From the NCBI RefSeq assembly GCF_900292035.1, contig NZ_OMPO01000002.1, forward strand, positions 124,001 through 188,000: 64,000 nucleotides of DNA. Direction: 5' to 3'. This DNA is from Blastococcus sp. Marseille-P5729 (GTDB taxonomy: Bacteria; Actinomycetota; Actinomycetes; Mycobacteriales; Antricoccaceae). The position numbers and the translations under genes are program-made. The notes under the pieces were generated by a model. It searched no databases. It was given only the letters and a program-made list of their open reading frames with translations, and had not been told where the DNA came from. Position 1 is the first letter of the stretch; each line of letters opens with the position of its first letter. Shown here one piece after another: positions 1 through 12,523 of this stretch.

Positions 1-854
1 TCGAGCACGATGCGCTGGACGTTGTTCTCCGGCTGCGCCTCGGTCAGGCCCAGCGAGTTCACCTGGACGCCGTACCGGAAGCGGCGCATCTTGGGATCCT
101 CGACGCCGTACCGCTCGCGGGTGATCTCGTCCCACAGCTTGCCGAAGGCGCGCATCTTGCTCATCTCCTCGATGAACCGCACGCCGGCGTTGACGAAGAA
201 CGAGATGCGCCCGACGACCTTCCCGAAGTCCTCCTCGGACACCTGACCGGAGTCACGGACGGCGTCCAGCACGGCGATCGCGGTGCTCATTGCGAAGGCG
301 ACCTCCTGCACCGGCGTCGCACCGGCCTCCTGCAGGTGGTAGGAGCAGACGTTGATCGGGTTGAACTTGGGCATCGCGTGGACCGTATAGGCGACCATGT
401 CGGTGATCAGCCGCATCGACGGAGCCGGCGGGAACACGTACGTGCCGCGGGAGAGGTACTCCTTGACGATGTCGTTCTGGGTGGTGCCGGCGAGCTTGCT
501 GGTATCAGCGCCCTGCTCCTCGGCGACCACCTGGTAGAGCGCCAGCAGCCACATCGCGGTGGCGTTGATGGTCATGGAGGTGTTCATCTGCTCGAGCGGG
601 ATCTCGTTGAACAGCGCCCGCATGTCACCCAGGTGGGAGATCGGCACGCCGACGCGGCCGACCTCGCCGCGGGCGAGCTGATCGTCCGGGTCGTAGCCGG
701 TCTGGGTCGGGAGGTCGAAGGCGACCGACAGGCCGGTCTGGCCCTTGGCCAGGTTGCGGCGGTACAGCTCGTTGGACGCGCTGGCGGACGAGTGTCCGGC
801 ATAGGTGCGCATCACCCAGGGGCGATCGCGCTCGTCGTTCGAGGGGTAGGGCAT
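1..854 (-). CDS. meaA: MeaA-type acyl-CoA mutase (ethylmalonyl-CoA mutase-like), 5' part only
   Basis: The gene runs off the left edge, so only the N-terminal 284 residues of the coenzyme-B12-dependent mutase barrel are visible. The start MPYPSNDERDRPWVMRTYAG and the stretch SVAFDLPTQTGYDPD are typical of the MeaA/ethylmalonyl-CoA mutase branch of the methylmalonyl-CoA mutase family. A GGAGG ribosome site lies just upstream of the ATG at 854. MeaA rearranges ethylmalonyl-CoA to methylsuccinyl-CoA in C2 assimilation. The adenosylcobalamin it needs could be made with the PduO-type enzyme at 4127. The family is clear, but the exact substrate is inferred because the C-terminal cobalamin domain is outside the window. 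Confidence 0.9.
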   Translation of the reverse strand, partial: MPYPSNDERDRPWVMRTYAGHSSASASNELYRRNLAKGQTGLSVAFDLPTQTGYDPDDQLARGEVGRVGVPISHLGDMRALFNEIPLEQMNTSMTINATAMWLLALYQVVAEEQGADTSKLAGTTQNDIVKEYLSRGTYVFPPAPSMRLITDMVAYTVHAMPKFNPINVCSYHLQEAGATPVQEVAFAMSTAIAVLDAVRDSGQVSEEDFGKVVGRISFFVNAGVRFIEEMSKMRAFGKLWDEITRERYGVEDPKMRRFRYGVQVNSLGLTEAQPENNVQRIVL

Positions 855-986
855 GGGGACCTCCAGAAGGGCGTTCTGATCAACTCTATAAAGGGCGACT
901 TCCGAACCTCATTCGGCTATGGATAACCTCACAAGGGAAGCGCCCCGAACGGGGGCGCCGCCAGCCATCCAGGACAAGGAGTCACT

Positions 987-1448
987 ATGGCAGAGCTCAA
1001 GGTATTCAACGGCATCGACGACCTGAAGGCCAACGTCGGCAACACCTTCGGCCCGACCGACTGGTTCGAGGTCACCCAGGAGGCTGTCAACCTCTTCGCC
1101 GACGCGACCGGTGACCACCAGTGGATCCACGTCGACGTGGAGCGCGCCAAGGAAGGCCCGTTCAAGACGACGATCGCGCACGGCTTCATGACCCTGTCGT
1201 TGATCCCGATGTTCGGCTCGCAGCTCACCCAGGTGCAGGGCGTCAAGATGGGCGTCAACTACGGCTGCGACAAGGTGCGCTTCCCGCACCCGGTGCCGGT
1301 CGGCTCGAAGCTGCGCGCGTCGGCGACGCTCGCGGAGGTCACCGACATCGCGATGGGCAGCCGCGCGTCGTGGGACTGGACCATCGAGGCCGAGGGCGTC
1401 GACAAGCCCGTGTGCATCGCTCGGATGCTGTCGGTCGTCGTTCCGTAG
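987..1448 (+). CDS. MaoC-family (R)-enoyl-CoA hydratase, HtdZ-like
   Basis: This 153-residue single hot-dog protein closely resembles mycobacterial HtdZ (Rv0130). The hydratase-2 signature with catalytic Asp43 and His48 is seen in ATGDHQWIHVD, followed by GPFKTTIAHGFMTLSL. Such proteins hydrate trans-2-enoyl-CoA to (R)-3-hydroxyacyl-CoA. The ATG is preceded by AAGGAG at good spacing. The gene is divergent from meaA with a 132-bp gap, so both may serve acyl-CoA metabolism and share a control region. The in vivo substrate cannot be told from the sequence. Confidence 0.9.
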   Translation: MAELKVFNGIDDLKANVGNTFGPTDWFEVTQEAVNLFADATGDHQWIHVDVERAKEGPFKTTIAHGFMTLSLIPMFGSQLTQVQGVKMGVNYGCDKVRFPHPVPVGSKLRASATLAEVTDIAMGSRASWDWTIEAEGVDKPVCIARMLSVVVP

Positions 1449-1457
1449 CGAGCGACC

Positions 1458-1653
1458 CCCACGGTCGTCGAGCCAGGAGGTCGCCCAGCGACCGACGACG
1501 TCGAGACGCCGCAAGCCGCGCGTTTCCGCAACGAAGAACCGCCCCGCCCGGATTCGGGCGGGGCGGTTCTTCGTTGTGGGCGCGGATACCGTGGGCGCGC
1601 GGCGTCTCGACGTCGGCTGCGCAAGCGCATCCGCCTCGCTCGACGACCGTGGG
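1458..1653. repeat. Long imperfect inverted repeat around a terminator hairpin
   Basis: Arms of about 55 nt lie at 1458-1512 and 1599-1653. Their outer 16 bases (1458-1473 against 1638-1653) and inner 17 bases (1496-1512 against 1599-1615) are exact reverse complements, and the middle differs. The arms enclose a separate 20-bp hairpin. No protein is supported in the gap 1449-1781. The arms recall dispersed intergenic repeats of actinobacteria, but that comparison is from memory. Confidence 0.7.
1531..1574. terminator. Strong bidirectional hairpin between the maoC and mdh genes
   Basis: A perfect 20-bp stem (1531-1550 with 1555-1574) is closed by the 4-base loop GATT. It lies between two convergent genes and can stop transcription from both sides. 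No T-run follows, as is usual in high-GC actinobacteria. Confidence 0.85.
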
Positions 1654-1729
1654 TTCGGTCTCGCTCGACGACCGTGGGTTCGGTCTCGCTCGACGACCGT
1701 GGGTTCGGTCTCGCTCGACGACCTTGGGG
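1636..1729. repeat. 25-bp tandem repeat, three exact copies plus a partial fourth
   Basis: The unit starts TCGCTCGACGACCGTGGG and ends TTCGGTC. Exact copies lie at 1636-1660, 1661-1685 and 1686-1710, with a diverged partial copy from 1711. The first copy overlaps the outer arm of the adjacent inverted repeat. The array is 3' of mdh and no credible reading frame crosses it. Confidence 0.9.
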
Positions 1730-1781
1730 TTCCGCCCTCCGTGGGGGCGCGACGAGCGTGCCGGCCCGCCGGTCCTCGCCG

Positions 1782-2774
1782 TTACGGGATGAGGCCGAGT
1801 TTTGCCACGGCGTCGCGCTCCTCTTCGAGCTCCTTGACGGAGGCGTCGATCCTCTCGCGGGAGAAGCCGTCGATCTCCAGGCCCTGCACGATCTCGTACT
1901 CACCGTTCTTGCAGGTGACCGGGAAGGACGAGATCAGGCCCTCGGGGACGCCGTACGAGCCGTCGGAGGCGATCGCCATCGAGACCCAGTCGCCCTCGTC
2001 CGAGCCCAGCGCCCAGTCCCGCGCGTGATCGATCGTCGCCGAGGCCGCCGAAGCGGCGGACGACGCACCGCGCGCGTCGATGATCGCTGCGCCACGCTTG
2101 GCGACGGTCGGGATGAAGGTGTTTGCCAGCCACTCCTGGTCGCCGACGGTCTCGGCGGCGTTCTTGCCGGAGACCTCGGCATGGAACAGGTCGGGGTACT
2201 GGGTGGCGGAATGGTTGCCCCAGATCGTCATCTTCTTGATCTCAGTGACCGGCACGTTCAGCTTGGCAGCCAGCTGGGAGATGGCGCGGTTGTGATCCAG
2301 CCGAGTCAGCGCCGAGAAGCGGGTGTCGGGGATGTCGGGGGCGTTGTTCATCGCGATCAGCGCGTTGGTGTTCGCCGGGTTGCCCGTGACGGTGACGTGG
2401 ATGTCGTCCGCGGCGACCTCGTTCAGCGCCTGGCCCTGCGGGGCGAAGATGCCACCGTTGGCCTCGAGCAGGTCGCCGCGCTCCATGCCGGGACCGCGCG
2501 GGCGGGCGCCGACCAGCAGCGCGTGGTTGACGCCGTCGAAGACCTTCTTCGCGTCGTCGCCGATCTGGACGCCGGCCAGCGTCGGGAAGGCGCAGTCGTC
2601 GAGCTCCATGACGACCCCCTCGAGGGCCTTCAGTGCCGGGGTGATCTCGAGCAGCCGCAGCTCCACGGGGGTGTTGGCGCCGAACAGCGCGCCCGATGCG
2701 ATGCGGAAGAGGAGGCTGTAGCCGATCTGACCGGCGGCGCCGGTCACGGCAACCTTGACGGGTGTGGTCGTCAC
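1782..2774 (-). CDS. mdh: Malate dehydrogenase
   Basis: This 330-residue enzyme oxidises malate to oxaloacetate with NAD in the TCA cycle. The dinucleotide-binding loop [13 protein letters not shown] is at the N-terminus. [11 protein letters not shown], the RLDHNRA segment and the catalytic His of [12 protein letters not shown] are all present, matching the long cytosolic-type MDH of actinobacteria. It starts with GTG at 2774, with AAAGG about 8 nt upstream. It lies 41 bp after murA on the same strand and ends toward the repeat region. Confidence 0.97.
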   Translation of the reverse strand: MTTTPVKVAVTGAAGQIGYSLLFRIASGALFGANTPVELRLLEITPALKALEGVVMELDDCAFPTLAGVQIGDDAKKVFDGVNHALLVGARPRGPGMERGDLLEANGGIFAPQGQALNEVAADDIHVTVTGNPANTNALIAMNNAPDIPDTRFSALTRLDHNRAISQLAAKLNVPVTEIKKMTIWGNHSATQYPDLFHAEVSGKNAAETVGDQEWLANTFIPTVAKRGAAIIDARGASSAASAASATIDHARDWALGSDEGDWVSMAIASDGSYGVPEGLISSFPVTCKNGEYEIVQGLEIDGFSRERIDASVKELEEERDAVAKLGLIP

Positions 2775-2815
2775 GATCTGCCTTTCGAAGAGGTTTTCAC
2801 TGGATGGCTCCGAGG

Positions 2816-4090
2816 TTACTCGGGCAGGTCGATGTCCGGGACGCTGACCCGTTCGATCGTCGCGCCGAGCGCGCGCAGGTGCTGCTCGAAGCCCGGGTAG
2901 CCCCGGTCGATATGCATGACGTGACCGACGTCGGTGACGCCCTCGGCCACCAGTCCGGCCAGGACCAGACCCGCACCGGCCCGGATGTCGGTGGCCTCGA
3001 CGGGCGCGCCGGACAACCGTTCGATCCCGTCGATCGAACAGTGGTGGCCGTCGACCTGGATGCTGGCGCCGAGCCGGATCAGCTCGTTGACGAACATGAA
3101 CCGGCCCTCGAAGACGTTCTCGGTGAGCATCGAGTGCCCTTCGGCGATGGAGCCGAGCGCGATTGCCATCGGCTGCAGGTCCGTGGGAAAACCGGGATAG
3201 GGCAGCGTGACGATGTCCCGTGCGGACGGCCGCCGATCGATCGAGACCGCGAAGCCGTCGTCATGCTCGGTGATCGTGGCGCCCATGTCGCCGAGCTTCT
3301 CCAGCACCCTTTCAAGGTGGTCGGCGCGAGCACCGCGCACCCGCACGTCGCCGCAGGTCATGACGGCGCCGATGGCCCAGGTCCCTGCGACGATCCGGTC
3401 CGGCACCGTGCGGTGGCTGACCGGCCGCAGCCGATCGACACCTCGGATCCGCAGCGTGGAGGTGCCGGCCCCGTCGATGTGCGCTCCCATGGCCTGCAGC
3501 ATGCGGATGAGGTCGACGATCTCCGGCTCACGGGCGGCGTTGTCGATGATGGTCTCGCCGTCCGCCAGCACCGAGGCCATCAGCACGTTCTCGGTCGCGC
3601 CGACGCTGGGGAACTCGAAGGCGACCTGGGCGCCGCGCAACCGATCGGCCGTGGCGATCAGGTAGCCGTGCTCGCTGCGGACGTCGGCGCCAAGCTGGAT
3701 CAGGCCGTTCACGTGCATGTCCAGCCCGCGCGTGCCGATCGCGTCTCCCCCCGGCATGGCGACCTTCGCGCGTCCGAAGCGCGCCACCAGCGGGCCGAGA
3801 ACGGCGACCGCCGCCCGCATCCGTCGGACCAGCCGGTAGTCGGTCTCGGTGGACGTCGACCCCGGGACGTCGATCACGACCCGTCCGTCGGCCGTGCCGA
3901 CAGCACATCCGAGCTGGCGCAGCACCTCGCTCATGATCGTCACGTCGAGAATGTCGGGGACGTTGTCGATCCGCGTGGTGCCCTCGGCCAGCAGCGCCGC
4001 GGCCATCAGCTTCAACGCGCTGTTCTTCGCGCCGCTCACCGGCACCTCCCCGGCCAGCCGCGCCCCGCCCGTCACCCGGTAGACGTCCAT
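2816..4090 (-). CDS. murA: UDP-N-acetylglucosamine 1-carboxyvinyltransferase with Asp in the catalytic loop
   Basis: This 424-residue MurA transfers enolpyruvate from PEP to UDP-GlcNAc, the first committed step of peptidoglycan synthesis. Lys22 lies in [11 protein letters not shown]. The active-site loop reads [11 protein letters not shown], so residue 116 is Asp where Escherichia coli has Cys115. Mycobacterial MurA has the same Cys-to-Asp change, which is known to give intrinsic fosfomycin resistance. The ATG at 4090 was chosen because the protein matches the family length and a TACGAT -10 box ends 6 nt upstream. The longer open frame to 4657 is antisense to the adenosyltransferase. Confidence 0.97.
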   Translation of the reverse strand: MDVYRVTGGARLAGEVPVSGAKNSALKLMAAALLAEGTTRIDNVPDILDVTIMSEVLRQLGCAVGTADGRVVIDVPGSTSTETDYRLVRRMRAAVAVLGPLVARFGRAKVAMPGGDAIGTRGLDMHVNGLIQLGADVRSEHGYLIATADRLRGAQVAFEFPSVGATENVLMASVLADGETIIDNAAREPEIVDLIRMLQAMGAHIDGAGTSTLRIRGVDRLRPVSHRTVPDRIVAGTWAIGAVMTCGDVRVRGARADHLERVLEKLGDMGATITEHDDGFAVSIDRRPSARDIVTLPYPGFPTDLQPMAIALGSIAEGHSMLTENVFEGRFMFVNELIRLGASIQVDGHHCSIDGIERLSGAPVEATDIRAGAGLVLAGLVAEGVTDVGHVMHIDRGYPGFEQHLRALGATIERVSVPDIDLPE

Positions 4091-4096
4091 CCGCTC

Positions 4097-4120
4097 ATCG
4101 TAGTGAGGCAGCAGTAGGGT
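4097..4120. promoter_or_regulatory. Back-to-back leaderless promoters of murA and the adenosyltransferase
   Basis: On the minus strand TACGAT (4102-4097) ends exactly 6 nt before the murA ATG. On the plus strand TAGGGT (4115-4120) ends exactly 6 nt before the ATG at 4127. Neither start has a Shine-Dalgarno sequence. This is the layout expected of leaderless mRNAs starting at the initiator codon. Confidence 0.7.
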
Positions 4121-4126
4121 GAGCCC

Positions 4127-4711
4127 ATGGCTGTTCACCTCACGAGGATCTACACGCGCACCGGCGATGCGGGCACGACCGGTCTCGGCGACTTCTCCCG
4201 GATCAGCAAGACCGACGCCCGGCTGCAGGCATACGCGGACTGCGATGAGGCCAACAGCGTGCTCGGTCTGGTGCTCGCCCCGATGTGCGCGGCCGACGTC
4301 GACGACCGGCTCCGGGCGATCCTCACGCGCATCCAGAACGACCTGTTCGATGTCGGCGCCGATCTCTGCACGCCCTTCGACCCGAATCCGAAGTACCCGC
4401 CGCTGCGGGTGGAACCGGACTACGTCGAGCGGCTCGAGGCCTGGTGCGACGAACTGCAGGAGGGCCTGAGCAAGCTGGACAGCTTCATCCTGCCCGGCGG
4501 GACGAACGCCGCGGCGTACCTGCACCTGGCGCGTACGGTCACGCGTCGCGCCGAGCGATCGACGTGGGCGGCGATGGAGCAGTACGACGACATCAACCCG
4601 TTGACGGCGAAGTACCTCAACCGGCTCTCGGACCTGCTGTTCATCGCTGGCCGCCATGCCAACCCGAACGGCGACGTGAAGTGGGTGCCGGGGGGCGAGC
4701 GCAGCGGCTAG
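4127..4711 (+). CDS. PduO-type cob(I)alamin adenosyltransferase
   Basis: The 194-residue protein adds the 5'-deoxyadenosyl group of ATP to cob(I)alamin to make coenzyme B12. The N-terminal ATP-binding signature [16 protein letters not shown] and the later RTVTRRAER and [13 protein letters not shown] segments identify the family. It corresponds in position to Rv1314c beside murA. It probably has a leaderless start, divergent from murA with a 36-bp gap. It could supply the cofactor for the MeaA-type mutase at the left edge. Confidence 0.95.
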   Translation: MAVHLTRIYTRTGDAGTTGLGDFSRISKTDARLQAYADCDEANSVLGLVLAPMCAADVDDRLRAILTRIQNDLFDVGADLCTPFDPNPKYPPLRVEPDYVERLEAWCDELQEGLSKLDSFILPGGTNAAAYLHLARTVTRRAERSTWAAMEQYDDINPLTAKYLNRLSDLLFIAGRHANPNGDVKWVPGGERSG

Positions 4712-4732
4712 ATCCGCCAGTTCTGCGGTGGG

Positions 4733-5158
4733 TCAGCGGGTCGCCATCCAGCTCGGCGGTGCGGACTCCCACCACGACAGCAGCCCGGGCAGGGCCGACT
4801 TCGGGACCGCGACCAGCTGCGGTCCCGCGGACGTGCTCAGGTGCAGCACGATGGCATCCGGCGGCATCCACAGAGAATCGCCTTCCGACGGCTCCTCGCG
4901 TTCTCTGATCTGAGTGTCGCGGCGGGCGATCCGCAGCGATGGCCCGGCACGGAAGGACGTCAGCCGGAACCATTCCAGGTGCTCGTCGGCGTACCGCGCC
5001 ACCCCGAGCGCCCACCCGCCGCGCAGCCCCCGGCCGCGGTGCACCGACATCCCAATGGCGCCACGCAGGACCAAGATCCGGCGACGGCGGTACAGGAAGA
5101 CGCCGACGGCCAGCACGAGGACGGCGGCCACGATGATGACCCACGCGGCGATCTGCAT
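4733..5158 (-). CDS. DUF2550 membrane protein
   Basis: This 141-residue protein has one N-terminal membrane helix (about residues 5-22, AAWVIIVAAVLVLAVGVFLY) followed by a basic cytoplasmic domain. It is the conserved actinobacterial DUF2550 protein that sits just after atpC (Rv1312 in M. tuberculosis). Its function is unknown. A strong hairpin separates it from atpC, so it may be transcribed separately or by read-through. Its association with ATP synthase is positional only. Confidence 0.85.
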   Translation of the reverse strand: MQIAAWVIIVAAVLVLAVGVFLYRRRRILVLRGAIGMSVHRGRGLRGGWALGVARYADEHLEWFRLTSFRAGPSLRIARRDTQIREREEPSEGDSLWMPPDAIVLHLSTSAGPQLVAVPKSALPGLLSWWESAPPSWMATR

Positions 5159-5186
5159 GACGCTGCCCCCTTCACCGGTCCTGACG

Positions 5187-5225
5187 ACGACGTCGCACCC
5201 AGGATGCTCCTGGGTGCGACGTCGT
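5187..5225 (-). terminator. Terminator at the end of the ATP synthase operon
   Basis: A perfect 18-bp stem (5187-5204 with 5208-5225) has a 3-base loop, 15 bp beyond the atpC stop codon. It marks the end of the atp operon. Confidence 0.85.
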
Positions 5226-5239
5226 GGTGCTCATTCTGG

Positions 5240-5632
5240 TTAACTGCTGGCTTGCTCCGCGGCCATCAGGCGGGACTGCGCCCGGGCCTTCGCCGCGGCG
5301 TGATCGTACTCGCCCTCGTCGGATTCGGCGCGCTGCAGCGCGGCCCTCGCGCGATCCACGTCGATCTCGTCGGAGAGCTCTGCGAACTCCGCCAGGATCG
5401 ACACGCCCTTGTTGCTGACCGAGAGGAACCCGCCGTGTACCGCGGCGATCAGGGTCGACTCTCCGCCGGTGCGCTGGATCTTGACCAGGCCGGGCTCGGC
5501 GAGCTGACCCAGCACGGGGGCGTGCCCGGGCAGGATGCCGATCTCTCCCTCGGTGGTGCGGGCGACGACCATGTCGGCCTCACCGGACCACAGCAGCCGC
5601 TCGACGGCAACCAGCTCCACGTTCAGTGGCAT
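5240..5632 (-). CDS. atpC: ATP synthase F1 subunit epsilon
   Basis: The 130-residue epsilon subunit of the F1 central stalk regulates ATP hydrolysis. The N-terminal beta-sandwich shows [16 protein letters not shown] and [16 protein letters not shown], followed by the two-helix tail. It is the last gene of the atp operon, 33 bp after atpD. Confidence 0.97.
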   Translation of the reverse strand: MPLNVELVAVERLLWSGEADMVVARTTEGEIGILPGHAPVLGQLAEPGLVKIQRTGGESTLIAAVHGGFLSVSNKGVSILAEFAELSDEIDVDRARAALQRAESDEGEYDHAAAKARAQSRLMAAEQASS

Positions 5633-5665
5633 CAGCCGGTCCTCCTTCCTACGCGATCGACGGTG

Positions 5666-8069
<2,404 letters not shown>

Positions 8070-8080
8070 GGTCTACTCGC

Positions 8081-9718
8081 CTACTTCTTGGCCTTGTAGA
8101 CGGTGACCTTCTCCTGGCCGACCTTCTCGGCTTCCATCGACTGCGCCGGGGCCTCGTTGATCAGCCGCTCGCCGCTGCTGGTCGTGAAGCGCTGCTGGAA
8201 CTCCTTCACTGCCGACTCGATCTCGTTCGAGGCGTCGTCCGAGAGCGTCTTGGTCTCCACGATCGAGTCCATGATCGCCGGGTGCTGGTGACGCACGAAC
8301 TCCAGGAACTCCGACTCGAAGCGGCGGACGTCCTCGACCGGGACGACGTCCAGGTGGCCCTTGGTGCCGAGGTAGATCGACACGACCTGCTCCTGCACCG
8401 CGAACGGCGAGTACTGCGGCTGCTTGAGCAGCTCGACCAGGCGGGCGCCGCGGTCCAGGGTCGCCTTCGAGGCCGCGTCGAGGTCCGAGGCGAAGGCCGA
8501 GAAGGCCTCCAGCTCGCGGAACTGCGAGAGGTCCAGGCGCAGCGAGCCGGCGACGGACTTCATCGCCTTGATCTGCGCCGAGCCGCCGACGCGGGAGACC
8601 GAGATGCCGACGTTGATCGCCGGGCGGACGCCGTTGTTGAACAGGTCGGACTGCAGGAAGCACTGGCCGTCGGTGATCGAGATGACGTTGGTCGGGATGT
8701 ACGCCGAGACGTCGTTGGCCTTGGTCTCGATGATCGGCAGGCCGGTCATCGAGCCGCCACCGAGCTCGTCGGAGAGCTTCGCGCAGCGCTCCAGCAGGCG
8801 TGAGTGCAGGTAGAACACGTCGCCCGGGTAGGCCTCGCGGCCCGGCGGGCGGCGCAGCAGCAGCGAGATGGCGCGGTAGGCCTCGGCCTGCTTGGTCAGG
8901 TCGTCGAAGATGATCAGGACGTGCTTGCCCTGGTACATCCAGTGCTGACCGAGGGCCGATCCGGTGTACGGCGCCAGCCACTTGAAGCCGGCCGAGTCGG
9001 AGGCGGGAGCAGCGACGATCGTCGTGTACTCCATCGCGCCGGCCTCTTCCAGAGCCGCGCGGACGCCGGAGATGGTCGAGCCCTTCTGGCCGATCGCGAC
9101 GTAGATGCAGCGGACCTGCTGGGTCGGATCGCCGGTGGCCCAGGCGGCCTTCTGGTTGATGATCGTGTCGATGCAGACGGCGGTCTTACCGGTCTTGCGG
9201 TCGCCGATGATCAGCTGGCGCTGGCCGCGGCCGATCGGGGTCATCGCGTCGATGGCCTTGATGCCGGTCTGCATCGGCTCCTTGACGGGCTGGCGCTCGA
9301 CGACGGTGGCGGCCTGCAGCTCCAGAGCGCGCTCCTCGTCGCTGGCGATGTCGCCAAGGCCGTCGATCGGCTTGCCGAGCGGGTCGATGACCCGGCCGAG
9401 GAAGTCGTCGCCGACCGGGACCGACAGGACGCGGCCGGTGCGCTTGACCTGCTGGCCCTGCTCGATCTGGTCGTAGTCGCCGAGGATGACCGCACCGATG
9501 TGGCGGGTCTCGAGGTTCAGTGCGACGCCGAGGATGCCGCCAGGGAACTCCAGCAGCTCGTTGGTCATCGCCGAGGGCAGACCCTCGACCTGGGCGATGC
9601 CGTCCATCGTCTCGACGACGGTGCCGACTTCTTCGCGTGAGACGTCGGTCGTGTACGACGAGACGTAGCTGTCAAGGGCGCTACGGATCTCATCCGACGA
9701 GATCGTCAACTCCGTCAT
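8081..9718 (-). CDS. atpA: ATP synthase F1 subunit alpha
   Basis: The 545-residue alpha subunit forms the F1 hexamer with beta. The nucleotide-binding loop [13 protein letters not shown] and the signature [14 protein letters not shown] are present. The C-terminal extension past residue 510 is typical of actinobacterial alpha subunits. It sits between atpH and atpG in standard operon order. Confidence 0.98.
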   Translation of the reverse strand: MTELTISSDEIRSALDSYVSSYTTDVSREEVGTVVETMDGIAQVEGLPSAMTNELLEFPGGILGVALNLETRHIGAVILGDYDQIEQGQQVKRTGRVLSVPVGDDFLGRVIDPLGKPIDGLGDIASDEERALELQAATVVERQPVKEPMQTGIKAIDAMTPIGRGQRQLIIGDRKTGKTAVCIDTIINQKAAWATGDPTQQVRCIYVAIGQKGSTISGVRAALEEAGAMEYTTIVAAPASDSAGFKWLAPYTGSALGQHWMYQGKHVLIIFDDLTKQAEAYRAISLLLRRPPGREAYPGDVFYLHSRLLERCAKLSDELGGGSMTGLPIIETKANDVSAYIPTNVISITDGQCFLQSDLFNNGVRPAINVGISVSRVGGSAQIKAMKSVAGSLRLDLSQFRELEAFSAFASDLDAASKATLDRGARLVELLKQPQYSPFAVQEQVVSIYLGTKGHLDVVPVEDVRRFESEFLEFVRHQHPAIMDSIVETKTLSDDASNEIESAVKEFQQRFTTSSGERLINEAPAQSMEAEKVGQEKVTVYKAKK

Positions 9719-9756
9719 GGTTCTTGTCCCTGCTCTCGTGTGTGTTTCGAAGATTT

Positions 9757-10590
9757 CTAGCCAGCGAACCGGCGCTGGATGTCGTCAAGGCGGCCGGCGA
9801 CCGATCCGTCGATGACGTCGTCGCCGACCTGCACCCGCAGGCCCCCCAGGACGCTCTCGTCGACGTCGACCGATACGGAGATCTCGCGCCCGTAGATGCG
9901 CGAGAGCGCCGCGGTGAGCCGCTGCTCCTGCTGGTCGGTCAGCGCTACCGGGGACTTCACGATCGCGACCGATCGCCGGCGGCGTCCGGCGGCGTCCTCG
10001 ACCAGTCCCTGGACCGAGTTGTGCATCGACTGGGCGCGCGGGTTCGCCAGGATTCCGTGCAGCAGGTCGCCCGCGAGCGGGTTGACCTTTCCATCGATGA
10101 GCGAGCCGAGCAACTGCTGGCGCTTCTCAAGCGGCGCGCTGGCATCCGACAGCGTCTGCTCGAGCTCGCCGTTGGCGTCCAGTACGCGTCCGAAGCGGAA
10201 GAGATCCTCTTCGACCGAGCTGAACGAGCCATCCTTCTCGGCACCGATGAAGGCGGCCTGGTGCGACAGGTCGCTCAGCGCATCGGCGACGTCGCCGCCG
10301 GTCGACCACTGCGACTTCGCCGCGGTGACCGTCAGCCCCAATGCCGGCTCGCCGACCTGGCCCGCGAACAGCCGTCCGACGAGCTCTGCGCGGCTGGTCT
10401 CGCTCGCAGAGGGATCGGCCAGCGCCCGCCGCAGCGCCGGCTCACCGGCGAGCACCCGCACGATCGCGCGCAGATCGCTCGACAGGGCGTGCGCCTCGGC
10501 CGCCTGCAGCCCGCCAGCCGTCTGCTCGAGCTGCTCACGCAGCCCGGCCAGCGACTCGCGGCTGGTTGCCTGCATCAGTGCCGGAAGCAT
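9757..10590 (-). CDS. atpH: ATP synthase subunit delta
   Basis: This 277-residue delta subunit connects F1 to the peripheral stalk. It is longer than the roughly 180 residues of E. coli delta because of an actinobacterial N-terminal extension. The C-terminal part ([20 protein letters not shown]) is the conserved OSCP signature. Its ATG overlaps the atpF stop as TGATG, giving translational coupling. Confidence 0.95.
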   Translation of the reverse strand: MLPALMQATSRESLAGLREQLEQTAGGLQAAEAHALSSDLRAIVRVLAGEPALRRALADPSASETSRAELVGRLFAGQVGEPALGLTVTAAKSQWSTGGDVADALSDLSHQAAFIGAEKDGSFSSVEEDLFRFGRVLDANGELEQTLSDASAPLEKRQQLLGSLIDGKVNPLAGDLLHGILANPRAQSMHNSVQGLVEDAAGRRRRSVAIVKSPVALTDQQEQRLTAALSRIYGREISVSVDVDESVLGGLRVQVGDDVIDGSVAGRLDDIQRRFAG

Positions 10591-11192
10591 CAGGCTCGCT
10601 CCCCCTGCTCCTCACCGAACAGCGATTGCTGCGCGCCGGTGCTGGCCGGCGCCGCCGCCTGCGCGGGCGCGACCTTGTCGAGCTCGTCGAGGAAGCGGTC
10701 GACCGTCGCCGCGGTGCGGGCGTCGTCCTGCAGGGACTCGCCGACGATGCGGCTGGCCAACCCGACCGACATCGAGCCCACCTGGTGCCGCAGCTCGGAG
10801 ACGACCTGCTGGCGCTGGGCCTGCAGCTGCTCCTCGCCACGGAGGATGATGCGCTCGGACTCGCTCTGGGCCTGCGCCCGCATCTCCTCGATGATGCGCT
10901 GACCCTCGGCCCGCGCGTCGTCGCGGATCTTCGCTGCCTCGGCGCGGGCGCCGGCCAGCTGCGAGTTGTACTTGTCGAGGGCGGCCTTGGCCTCGCGCTG
11001 GGCCGCCTCGGCCTTCGCGATGCCACCTTCGATCGCCTCGGCACGAGCCGCGTACGACTTCTCGAACGCCGGCCAGACGAACTTCATCAGCACGAACGCC
11101 ACGATGGCGAACGTGATCGTGCCGACGATGAGCTCGGCAGCCGGCGGGAGCAGCGGGTTGAACTGCTCTGCAGCCTGGATCGTCATGTCCAT
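10590..11192 (-). CDS. atpF: ATP synthase F0 subunit b
   Basis: The 200-residue b subunit has a single membrane helix near residues 18-40 (ELIVGTITFAIVAFVLMKFV) followed by a long charged coiled coil rich in Ala, Glu, Lys and Arg. It forms the peripheral stalk with delta. The Pro- and Ala-rich tail after about residue 175 is variable. It is coupled to atpH by a TGATG overlap. Confidence 0.96.
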   Translation of the reverse strand: MDMTIQAAEQFNPLLPPAAELIVGTITFAIVAFVLMKFVWPAFEKSYAARAEAIEGGIAKAEAAQREAKAALDKYNSQLAGARAEAAKIRDDARAEGQRIIEEMRAQAQSESERIILRGEEQLQAQRQQVVSELRHQVGSMSVGLASRIVGESLQDDARTAATVDRFLDELDKVAPAQAAAPASTGAQQSLFGEEQGERA

Positions 11193-11265
11193 TCGTCCGA
11201 TCTACTTAGGTTGCCTGGACCTCTGCCCGGAGGCGAGGTGCTGGGTCGGGTGCGCCCAGCGAAGG

Positions 11266-11505
<240 letters not shown>

Positions 11506-11591
11506 CTACAGGGCTCGAGTGACTGTCACTCGAAGTTCGTGGTTGTGCATTGTGGTGCGGGCGGGCCCGCGGGGTGGTTCGTGGTGGTGGC

Positions 11592-12398
11592 CTAGTGGCC
11601 GCCGCTCGCCGACTCCTCGATGTAGGTGGCGGCGAGAAGAGTGAAGACGTAAGCCTGCAGGGTCTGGATCATCAACTCGAAGAAGGTCATCGCCAGCGCC
11701 ATCAGGAAGGCTGCCGGCGAGAGGATCTTCAGCAGCATGGCTGGCTGCGAGAGCATGTACACGCCGCCGAGGATGAACACCGTCAGCAGCAGGTGCCCGG
11801 CGAACATGTTGGCCAGGAGACGGACCGAGAGAGTGAACGGCCGGATGATGAGCTTCTGCAGGATCTCAAGCGGAATCAAGATCACGTGCATCGCCGGCGG
11901 GACGCCGGGGACGATCGCGAGGTTCTTCAGGTAGGTGCCCAGCCCCTGGTTCTTGATGCCGACGCCGATGTAGAACAGCAGCACGATCAGCGCCAGGATC
12001 AGCGGCAGGCCGTACGAGCCGGTCGGCGGGATCATCGCCAGCGGGAAGATGCCCATCAGGTTGTGGAACAGGATGAACACGAAGAAGGTCGCCAGGAACG
12101 GGGCGTACTTGATGCCGTTCGGGCCGATGACGTCGCGGGCGATGCCATTGCGGATGAAGCCGTAGAAGCCCTCGCCGGCGAACTGCAGCTTGCCCGGGAC
12201 GATCTTCGGCTTGCGTGAGGCGGCGACGAGGAAGACCAGCAGCAGCAGGGAGGCAAACCAGCTGAGGACGGTCAGGCGGTTGATCGCGAAGTCAAGGCCG
12301 AAGAGATTGAAGCTCCAGATCGGCTCGGGAGAGAACTCGTGTGCCGGATCAGGAGCCTCGAAGCCCGGGTAAGGAGCAGCCAGGATGGCGGCGATCAA
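11592..12398 (-). CDS. atpB: ATP synthase F0 subunit a
   Basis: The 268-residue a subunit forms the proton half-channels next to the c ring. Several membrane helices are evident. The conserved Arg of the SVRLLANMFAGHLLL helix faces Glu61 of the c ring. Gene order B-E-F-H-A-G-D-C is the actinobacterial standard. It follows the AtpI- and AtpZ-like genes, with a 125-bp gap before its start that may hold a leader or promoter. Confidence 0.97.
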   Translation of the reverse strand: MIAAILAAPYPGFEAPDPAHEFSPEPIWSFNLFGLDFAINRLTVLSWFASLLLLVFLVAASRKPKIVPGKLQFAGEGFYGFIRNGIARDVIGPNGIKYAPFLATFFVFILFHNLMGIFPLAMIPPTGSYGLPLILALIVLLFYIGVGIKNQGLGTYLKNLAIVPGVPPAMHVILIPLEILQKLIIRPFTLSVRLLANMFAGHLLLTVFILGGVYMLSQPAMLLKILSPAAFLMALAMTFFELMIQTLQAYVFTLLAATYIEESASGGH

Positions 12399-12523
12399 TG
12401 CCGTCCCCTTTCACGTCTTGATGTCGCGGGCACCGTACTCGCACCCCGCTCGTGCACATTTGCACAATCGACTCCGTGAAGTCTAGTTGAAACGTTTCCG
12501 GCGGCGCGAGATGGGGTGCATAG

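Noticed and set aside
4091-4657. N-terminal extension of murA by about 189 codons
   Set aside because: It overlaps the adenosyltransferase on the other strand, has no homology, and the ATG at 4090 has a promoter box and gives normal length.
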